A DNA stretch of 6,359 nucleotides, from positions 1 through 6,359 of the forward strand of contig JBKPBQ010000146.1 of assembly GCA_046726955.1 (NCBI GenBank), given 5' to 3'. The notes under the pieces are model-generated. The model made no database searches. It was not told where the DNA came from and worked only from the letters and a program-made list of their open reading frames with translations. The position numbers and the translations under genes were made by a program. How positions within the stretch are numbered: position 1 is the first letter of the stretch; each line of letters begins with the position of its first letter. Origin of the DNA: CAVPGH01 sp046726955 (lineage in GTDB: Bacteria > Acidobacteriota > Vicinamibacteria > Fen-336). Shown piece after piece: positions 1 to 4,707 of the stretch.

Positions 1-343
1 CGTCATCGAGGCCTCGGGAAATCCCGCGGCCGTGAGCGAGGGCCTGGACATGGTGCGCGATGCCGGACGGTACGTCGTGGTCGGGCAGTACACGGACGCG
101 GGCGACGTGGCGCTGAACCCGCACCGCCAGCTCAACCGAAAGCACGTCACGCTCCTCGGCTGCTGGGGCTACGAGTACACACACCTCCACCGCTCGGTCC
201 AGCTCCTGGGCCGCCACAAGGCGCGCTTTCCGTGGGCGAGCCTCGTCACGCGGGAATACCGTCTGGAGGAAGCGGGTCGCGCGCTCGAGGACATGGAGCG
301 CATGACCGTCGTCAAGGCGCTCATCCGTCCGGGGCGAAGCTGA
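1..343 (+). CDS. Zinc-type (MDR) alcohol dehydrogenase, C-terminal part only
   Basis: This is the last 113 residues of a medium-chain dehydrogenase/reductase, open from base 2 through the TGA at 341-343. The visible part starts in the nucleotide-binding half with VIEASGNPAAV, followed by GLDMVRDAGRYVVVGQYTDAG. This is the usual MDR pattern of a strand ending in (D/E)xSG, a helix, then the 'G.yv.vG' strand. The end, with YRLEEAGRALEDMERMTVVKALI, is the typical C-terminal helix plus 'KAvI' strand of the family. The catalytic zinc ligands and the GxGxxG cofactor loop lie upstream of the window, so the substrate cannot be judged. A full-length family member is about 340-360 residues, so roughly two thirds is missing. 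The next gene starts 5 bases after the stop, suggesting an operon. A GTG at 32 is an internal valine codon, not a start. Confidence 0.88.
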   Translation, partial: VIEASGNPAAVSEGLDMVRDAGRYVVVGQYTDAGDVALNPHRQLNRKHVTLLGCWGYEYTHLHRSVQLLGRHKARFPWASLVTREYRLEEAGRALEDMERMTVVKALIRPGRS

Positions 344-348
344 CCTCC

Positions 349-1863
349 GTGGAGGAGAAGCGCTTCGGTCCCTTCGTGCTCGTGGCCGCGGCGGCGACGC
401 TCTTGCTCCACCTCGTCACGAGCAACGGCTACGGCGTCTTTCGCGACGAGTTCTACTATCTGGCCTGCGCCGATCACCTCGACTGGGGCTACGTGGACCA
501 CCCGCCCCTGTCGATCCTCGTGCTGTGGCTGCAGCGCGCGCTCTTCGGCGAGTCGATGTTCGCGCTCCGCCTCCTGCCCGCGCTCGCGCACGTGGGGCTC
601 GTGCTCCTCGCCGCCCGGATCGCACGCGAGATGGCGGGCGGGCCGTTCGCCCAGGGCCTGGCCGCCCTCGCCGTCGCGGCGGCGCCCGACTTCCTCGCCA
701 TTGACGGCTTCTTCTCCATGAACGCCTTCGACCTGCTCTTCTGGGCGGCCGGAGCGCTTCTGGTCGCCCGGATCGTCAACACGGGGGACGCGCGGCTCTG
801 GCTCGTCCTGGGTGCGATCCTGGGCCTCGGGCTCCAGAACAAGATCAGCGTGCTCTTCTTCGGCGTCGGCCTCGCGGTGGGCCTCGTCGCGACACCGCTC
901 CGCTCGCATCTTCGCCGCCCTCAGCTCTGGCTCGGCGGTCTTCTCGCCGGGCTGCTCTTCCTGCCCCACGTTCTCTGGCAGGTTCGCTACGACTGGCCCA
1001 CCGTCGAGTTCATCCGGAACGCCAAGCTCTACAAGATCGTGGCCATGACGCCGCTGCAGTTCCTGGGCGCGTCGATTCTCGAGATGCATCCCCTGAGCCT
1101 TCCCCTCTGGCTGGGCGGCCTCGTCTGGCTGCTCGTCGGTCGCGAAGGGCGGAACTACCGTGTGCTCGGCATCATCTATCTCGTGGCGCTCGTGACGATG
1201 GTCCTGCAGAGCAGCAAGCCCTACTACCTGAGCCCGGCGTATCCGATGCTCTTCGCGGCGGGGGCGGTCGCGTTCGAGGCGTGGTCGCGCACGCGGGCCG
1301 CGCTCAGAAGCGTCGCGGTGGCCCTCCTGGCAGTGGGGGGGCTCCAGACGGCGCCGCTCGCCATCGCGATCCTGCCCGTCGAGACGTTCATCGCCTACCA
1401 GCGCTTCCTCGGGCTCGCTCCCGCCGCGGCGGAGCGGACGCAGTTGGGCCCCCTGCCCCAGCACTTCGCCGACCGCTTCGGCTGGGAGGAGATGGCGGCG
1501 GCGGTGGCGGAGGTCTACCGCGGCCTTCCCGACGACGAGAAGGCGAAGGTCCTGATCGCGACCTCCAACTACGGCGAAGCCGGCGCCCTCCGGTACTTCG
1601 GCCGGCAGTACGGCCTGCCTCCCGCCGTCAGCCAGCACAACAGCTACTACCTCTGGGGACCCGGACGGCAGACCGCGGACGTCGTGATCACGGTCGGGAT
1701 GAGCGCGGAGGACGTGGCCGACACCTTCGAAAGCATCACGGAAGTGCGCCGGCTGGAGTCGCGCTACGCCATGCCCTACGAGACGCGACGGCCGATCCTC
1801 GTCTGCCGCGGCTTCAAGGTCCCGCTCGCGGAGGCCTGGGCGCGGGGGAAGCACTACATCTGA
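349..1863 (+). CDS. GT39/ArnT-like membrane glycosyltransferase (PMT_2 family)
   Basis: A polytopic inner-membrane glycosyltransferase of 504 residues, expected to move a sugar from a polyprenyl-phosphate carrier to an acceptor on the periplasmic side. The donor and acceptor cannot be told from sequence. After a first hydrophobic segment (about residues 8-24) comes the family signature: RDEFYYLA (32-39), with the acidic pair that serves catalysis in GT39/ArnT enzymes, then WGYVDHPPL (46-54). Eight or more further hydrophobic stretches follow, including FFSMNAFDLLFW and the late SKPYYLSPAYPML motif typical of this family. A soluble C-terminal part of about 150 residues comes last. The GTG at 349 is chosen because it lies just after the preceding stop and keeps the first membrane segment whole. 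The open frame runs back to 232 but would overlap the dehydrogenase with non-family residues. No good ribosome binding site precedes 349; GGAGGAG lies at 351-357, inside the gene, and a GTG at 376 is a weaker alternative. Confidence 0.9.
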   Translation: MEEKRFGPFVLVAAAATLLLHLVTSNGYGVFRDEFYYLACADHLDWGYVDHPPLSILVLWLQRALFGESMFALRLLPALAHVGLVLLAARIAREMAGGPFAQGLAALAVAAAPDFLAIDGFFSMNAFDLLFWAAGALLVARIVNTGDARLWLVLGAILGLGLQNKISVLFFGVGLAVGLVATPLRSHLRRPQLWLGGLLAGLLFLPHVLWQVRYDWPTVEFIRNAKLYKIVAMTPLQFLGASILEMHPLSLPLWLGGLVWLLVGREGRNYRVLGIIYLVALVTMVLQSSKPYYLSPAYPMLFAAGAVAFEAWSRTRAALRSVAVALLAVGGLQTAPLAIAILPVETFIAYQRFLGLAPAAAERTQLGPLPQHFADRFGWEEMAAAVAEVYRGLPDDEKAKVLIATSNYGEAGALRYFGRQYGLPPAVSQHNSYYLWGPGRQTADVVITVGMSAEDVADTFESITEVRRLESRYAMPYETRRPILVCRGFKVPLAEAWARGKHYI

Positions 1864-1892
1864 AGCCGCCGACTCGTGGCATGATCTAGGGC

Positions 1893-2576
1893 ATGCGGAT
1901 TGTCTTGCCCCGCCGGAGGATTGTCCTGGGGACGGCTCTAGTGCTCGTGCTGGGAGCGGGCGGGTTCGCCGGCTGGATGGCGCTCGTGCGGGCCGGCGTC
2001 CTCCGCTACAACAAGTGGGACCGGCGGGAGAACGGCACCCTCCGCGTGGGCGACCTCGCGCCCGACCTGCAGATCGCGGCCTTCGACGGATCGCCGCTGC
2101 GGCTGGGGTCGCTCTGGGCCGACAAGCCGGCCGTCCTCGTGTTCGGGAGCTGTACCTGACCGCCCTTCAGAAAGAAGATCGGCGATCTTCATCGAATCTA
2201 CGACCAGTACAAGGACCGGGCGAACTTCCTGACCGTCTACATCTCGGAGGCGCACCCCTCCGACGAGTGGCAGATGGACTCGAACGTCGAGGACGAGATC
2301 GTGTTCGACCAGCCGAAGACGGCCGACGCGCGCAAGGAAGCCGCGAAGCTCCTCGTGGACAAGCTCCAGTACCGGATGCCCGTGGGCCTCGATGCCATCG
2401 ACGACCGCGTGGGGAAGGCCTTCTCGGCCTGGCCCGAGCGCATCTACGTCGTGGGGGCGGGCGGCCGCATCCTCTACAAGGGCGGCATGGGCCCCTTCGG
2501 CTTCCATCCCGAGGAGGCGGAGAAGCAGCTCGCCGCCCACCTCGGCCCGGCGCCTAGCCCTTCGCCGCCTTCTTGA
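1893..2576 (+). CDS. Deiodinase-like selenoprotein, membrane-anchored, with in-frame UGA (Sec89)
   Basis: A 227-residue thioredoxin-fold protein of the iodothyronine deiodinase family (Pfam T4_deiodinase type), read through TGA 2157-2159 as selenocysteine 89. Basic residues 7-9 precede a hydrophobic helix (about 10-32), which predicts an inner-membrane anchor with the catalytic domain in the periplasm. A redoxin-like entry (RVGDLAPDLQIAAFDG) leads to FGSCTU-PPF at 84-92, the deiodinase active site. YISEAHPSDEW (116-126) places His121 32 residues after Sec, as in vertebrate deiodinases, where EAHxSDGW is invariant. RIYVV, ILYKGGMGP and PEEAEKQL finish the family pattern. Cys87 and Sec89 are the only redox-active residues in the protein. 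The frame is identical before and after TGA, so no frameshift is needed. ATG 1893 is preceded by an in-frame stop (1887-1889); AGGG ends one base before it, so the ribosome site is weak. The substrate is unknown. The gene is 29 bases after the glycosyltransferase and probably co-transcribed. A gene caller reading TGA as stop would report 1893-2159 and 2274-2576 as two genes. Confidence 0.93.
2157..2159 (+). other. UGA selenocysteine codon (recoded stop)
   Basis: TGA in frame with both halves of the deiodinase-like gene, sitting exactly where family members carry their catalytic selenocysteine (SCT-U-PPF). The base after it is C, as in the E. coli formate dehydrogenase fdhF UGA site. Homology to the family resumes at the very next codon (CCG CCC TTC, Pro-Pro-Phe). 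A chance nonsense mutation would be unlikely to fall on this single residue and leave the remaining 138 codons intact. Confidence 0.93.
2166..2196 (+). promoter_or_regulatory. Candidate bacterial SECIS hairpin
   Basis: GAAGATC (2174-2180) and GATCTTC (2184-2190) form a perfect 7-bp stem closing a GGC loop (2181-2183). If the top C-G pair opens, the loop is CGGCG. Below an A/A mismatch, TTC 2166-2168 can pair with GAA 2194-2196 to extend the structure. The stem starts 14 bases after the TGA and the loop 21 bases after it. Known bacterial SECIS elements lie inside the coding region just downstream of UGA and carry a G in the first two loop positions, both true here. SelB would bind the loop. 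No bulged U like that of E. coli fdhF is seen in the upper stem. Folding was done by eye. Confidence 0.75.
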
Positions 2577-2979
2577 TCAAAGCCGACGCCCGCGCGGCGT
2601 CGGCCTCGCTGTCGAAGCCGGCCACCATCGAGAACTTCCGGCCCGTGGCTTGGGCCACCAGGAAGTTGACGTTGATGCCAGCCTCGCCGAGGGCCCGCGC
2701 GATCCGGTGGCCGACACCGGCCCGGTTGTCGCCGTTCACGAGCAGCGACGTGGCGCCCGCCGCGCCCAGGCCCGAGCGCCGGGCGGCCGCGGCGGCCTTG
2801 GCGCCGGCCACGGGGTAGAGCTCCACCACGGCCTGGCTCTCGCCGGGCTCGCGATAGCCCATCAGGACCTGCAGGTCCGCCTTCGCCTGCGCGAGCGGCT
2901 CGAGGACGGCGGCCAGGGTGCCCGGCCGATTCTCGATCCTCCCGCGCCAGAGCGTGATCTTCTTGACGGTCACGGCCAT
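2554..2979 (-). CDS. Tandem ACT-domain protein
   Basis: A 141-residue protein made of two ACT domains and nothing else. Domain 1 spans about residues 5-68, with the loop ENRPGTLAAVL (16-26) followed by a helix and a VVELYPV strand. Domain 2 spans about 77-139, with the matching loop DNRAGVGHRIA (84-94) then AGINVNFLVAQ. The glycines in these loops sit where amino acids bind in regulatory ACT domains, so it is probably a small-molecule sensor or an allosteric partner; the ligand is not known. No enzymatic domain is attached. The ATG is supported by AGGAG (bases 2990-2986) six bases upstream, the best ribosome site in the window. Its last 23 bases lie antisense to the end of the selenoprotein gene. 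A plausible promoter is found just upstream. Function beyond the fold is not recognised. Confidence 0.88.
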   Translation of the reverse strand: MAVTVKKITLWRGRIENRPGTLAAVLEPLAQAKADLQVLMGYREPGESQAVVELYPVAGAKAAAAARRSGLGAAGATSLLVNGDNRAGVGHRIARALGEAGINVNFLVAQATGRKFSMVAGFDSEADAARASALIKKAAKG

Positions 2980-2985
2980 GGTCGT

Positions 2986-2990
2986 CTCCT
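2986..2990 (-). promoter_or_regulatory. Shine-Dalgarno AGGAG of the ACT-domain gene
   Basis: AGGAG on the minus strand with a 6-base spacer to the ATG at 2979-2977. It decides the start of the ACT-domain gene, because the other genes in this window lack such a clear site. Confidence 0.7.
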
Positions 2991-3005
2991 ACTGGCTTCG
3001 AGCGC

Positions 3006-3035
3006 AGCCTAGGCCCGGCCGAGGGGCGACGTCAA
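3006..3035 (-). promoter_or_regulatory. Putative sigma70-type promoter for the ACT-domain gene
   Basis: On the minus strand TTGACG (3035-3030) matches five of six bases of the -35 consensus. After an 18-base spacer, TAGGCT (3011-3006) keeps the TA...T of a -10 box. Transcription would begin near base 2999, leaving a short leader of about 20 bases that contains the AGGAG ribosome site before the ATG at 2979. The -10 match is only moderate, and high-GC DNA gives chance hits, so this is tentative. Confidence 0.4.
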
Positions 3036-3306
3036 TCTACTGCCGGGGAGACGACGACCGATTGCGCGGCGAGGGCAGGCTCCGAGCGCCCGCCCCCGCC
3101 TGCGACCGGGCTCAGCGATAGACGACGCCGTGGATGAACCCGCTGCCCGCCAATGCGGCGCCGCCCGCGATCTCCGGATGCACCAGCCTAGCGGCGAACG
3201 AGCGCGCCCGCCGAAGGGAATCTCTGCCTGTGTTCGTCGAACGCACGATCCGGCAATGGCTTAGCCGCTTTGCGCGTAGCCGTGTCGGACGGGAAGGGGG
3301 GTGAAA

Positions 3307-3319
3307 CCGTAACTTACGG
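3307..3319. promoter_or_regulatory. Perfect palindrome, possible operator upstream of porin
   Basis: CCGTAA-C-TTACGG is a perfect 6+6 dyad with a one-base centre, 74 bases before the porin ATG. It overlaps a wider inverted repeat: AACCG at 3305-3309 and CGGTT at 3322-3326. A related sequence, TTACTTCCGTG (3325-3335), repeats TAACTTACGGG (3310-3320) with 8 of 11 bases, shifted by 15 bases. This arrangement fits a transcription factor site with more than one half-site, but no regulator family is recognised. Confidence 0.35.
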
Positions 3320-3363
3320 GCCGGTTACTTCCGTGACGTTGTCCTCGCGTTCAGCCTTGAGCG

Positions 3364-3381
3364 ACTCGCGAAGGCGCGAGT
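3364..3381 (+). promoter_or_regulatory. Hairpin in the porin leader
   Basis: ACTCGCG-AAGG-CGCGAGT forms a perfect 7-bp GC-rich stem with an AAGG loop, ending 12 bases before the porin ATG. There is no T-tract, so it is not an intrinsic terminator. It could affect ribosome access or mRNA stability, or be part of a DNA binding site. Role not shown. Confidence 0.4.
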
Positions 3382-3393
3382 GGGTGACTGTCG

Positions 3394-4707
3394 ATGACCC
3401 CAGCTGGATCCTCGAGCCCAACGTGGTCGCTGCCGATCCTCGTTCTGGCCGCGCTTCTGTGCGCCGCCGCGCTCGCAAGCGGACAGAACGCGACGCCGCC
3501 GCCGGCCGAGCCCACGCTGGAGGGCGAGATCGAAGCGGGGGAGGCCGAGGTCGCCGCGCCGCGACGCAAGCTCGTGCGCTGGAACGAGCTCGACGGGCCC
3601 ATCACGACGTTCCGCTTCGGCGCGGGCCTCCTCTACGAGGGCGCCTGGTTCGCCCAGGACGAGGCGAGCCAGGAGCAGTTCGACCTCGAGCCGGAAGACA
3701 AGGTGCGCGACTTCCGGGTGCTGCTCAAGGGACGCTTCAAGACGAAGCGACCTCTGACGTGGACGTGCGGGATCATGTACGACGGCGCCAGCGACTCGTG
3801 GCTCTTCCGCGAGACCGGCGTGATGATCGCCGTGCCGGAGCTGTGGGGACACTTCTTCGTCGGCCGGACGAAGGAGGGCTTCTCGCTGAACAAGGTCATG
3901 ACGGGCTACGCGGGCTGGACGCTGGAGCGCGCCACGATAAGCGACGCGACGATCCCCATCCTGGCCGACGGCATCAAGTGGCTCGGCTACCTGCAGAAGA
4001 CACGGCTTCTCTGGAACCTCGGGGCGTACGTCGACTGGCTGTCCCACACCCAGTCCTTCTCGACCTACAGCCACCAGTTCGTCGGCCGGGTGGCCTGGCT
4101 GCCCATAGCTCGTGAGAGGGGGGCCTCGGAGAAGGGGCCCACTCTCCTCCACATCGGCCTGAACGGCCGCTACGGCAAGGTCGAGGACGGTGAGCTCCAG
4201 CTCCGCTCGCGGCCGGAGACCAATCCCGCGCCCTACTTCGTCGACACCGGCAAGTTCCCGGCGCGGGACTCGCGCATGGCGGCGCTCGAGGTCTACTACC
4301 GCCCCGGCCCGTTGCTCGTCGGCGGGGAGTACTTCGTGCAGAAGGTCAAGTCGCCGGAGACCGGTGATCCCTGGTTCCACGGGGGCGACGTGGTCGTCTC
4401 CTGGCTCGCCACCGGCGAGACGCGCACGTACAACACCGTCGGCGGCTACTTCAAGTCGGTCTCGCCGGCGCGGACGGTGTTCGAAGGAGGTCCAGGGGCG
4501 GTCGAGCTCGTGGGCCGCTTGTCCTACATCGACCTCGACGGCGGCACGCTGCGCGGCGGCCGGTTCTGGCGGTTCACCCCGATGGTCAATTGGCACCTCT
4601 CCGACAACCTGCGCCTCGAGGTCGCTTACGGCTACGGGACCCTCGACCGCTTCGACCTCCGGGGGAAGACGCAGTTCTTCCAGAGCCGGATCCAGATGGT
4701 CTTCTAG
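3394..4707 (+). CDS. OprO/OprP-type outer-membrane porin
   Basis: A 437-residue outer-membrane beta-barrel of the phosphate-selective porin O and P family. Residues 1 to about 30 form a signal peptide, with hydrophobic core SLPILVLAALLCAAALA and a likely cut near ALA-SG or SG-Q. A short Pro/Glu-rich linker (34-53) follows. The rest alternates amphipathic strands and charged loops, with family-like pieces such as FRVLLKGRFKTKRPLTW, LWGHFFVGRTKEGFSLNK, ALEVYYRPGPLLVGGEYF and NLRLEVAYGYGTLDRFD. The last residues, FFQSRIQMVF, end in phenylalanine as the BAM recognition signal requires. The family includes channels for phosphate and pyrophosphate, but many members are general anion or unknown pores and no phosphate genes are next to it here. 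An in-frame TGA at 3385-3387 makes ATG 3394 the first possible start. No strong ribosome site is visible. Its stop shares a CTAG with the opposing acylase gene. Confidence 0.85.
   Translation: MTPAGSSSPTWSLPILVLAALLCAAALASGQNATPPPAEPTLEGEIEAGEAEVAAPRRKLVRWNELDGPITTFRFGAGLLYEGAWFAQDEASQEQFDLEPEDKVRDFRVLLKGRFKTKRPLTWTCGIMYDGASDSWLFRETGVMIAVPELWGHFFVGRTKEGFSLNKVMTGYAGWTLERATISDATIPILADGIKWLGYLQKTRLLWNLGAYVDWLSHTQSFSTYSHQFVGRVAWLPIARERGASEKGPTLLHIGLNGRYGKVEDGELQLRSRPETNPAPYFVDTGKFPARDSRMAALEVYYRPGPLLVGGEYFVQKVKSPETGDPWFHGGDVVVSWLATGETRTYNTVGGYFKSVSPARTVFEGGPGAVELVGRLSYIDLDGGTLRGGRFWRFTPMVNWHLSDNLRLEVAYGYGTLDRFDLRGKTQFFQSRIQMVF
4704..4707. other. CTAG shared by two convergent stop codons
   Basis: The palindrome CTAG supplies TAG for the porin on the plus strand (4705-4707) and TAG for the acylase on the minus strand (4706-4704). 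The two genes therefore overlap tail to tail by four bases, leaving no room for a separate terminator between them. Confidence 0.9.

Larger units (their letters stand above)
2991..3393. other. Intergenic region between divergent ACT and porin genes
   Basis: About 400 bases between two divergently transcribed genes with no convincing protein gene. It holds the likely ACT-gene promoter at its left end and, at the right end, a 13-base palindrome (3307-3319) and a 7-bp hairpin (3364-3381). The segment 3290-3330 contains a G-run and a somewhat more AT-rich patch than the flanking coding DNA. I could not find a clear -35/-10 pair for the porin. A 44-codon minus-strand reading frame at 3112-3246 exists but has no recognisable match or ribosome site. 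Confidence 0.6.

Noticed and set aside
169..1854. Long minus-strand open frame (561 codons) opposite the glycosyltransferase
   Set aside because: Highly charged, low-complexity translation without membrane or domain pattern; it is the antisense shadow of a well-supported gene in high-GC DNA.
1893..2159. Pseudogene caused by a nonsense mutation
   Set aside because: The stop is TGA, falls on the exact selenocysteine position of the family, is followed by a SECIS-like hairpin, and the remaining 138 sense codons are intact.
2274..2576. Stand-alone 100-residue gene starting at ATG 2274
   Set aside because: It is in the same frame as 1893-2159, and homology to the deiodinase family runs through the bases before this ATG right up to the TGA. 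The ATG is an internal Met (residue 128).
3008..3024. Inverted repeat CCTAGG/CCGAGG as terminator
   Set aside because: The stem has a mismatch and there is no T-tract on either strand; it also overlaps the likely ACT-gene promoter.
3112..3246. Minus-strand 44-codon frame from GTG 3246, ending FIHGVVYR
   Set aside because: The Gly/Ala-rich stretch looks somewhat protein-like, but there is no ribosome site, no recognised family and GTG start only; possibly a gene remnant, not supportable.
3270..4115. Plus-strand open frame starting at TTG 3270 upstream of the porin
   Set aside because: Beyond 3394 it is a shadow of the porin; the 41 codons before that show no known motif, though the start VAVSDGKGGETVTYGP looks superficially protein-like.
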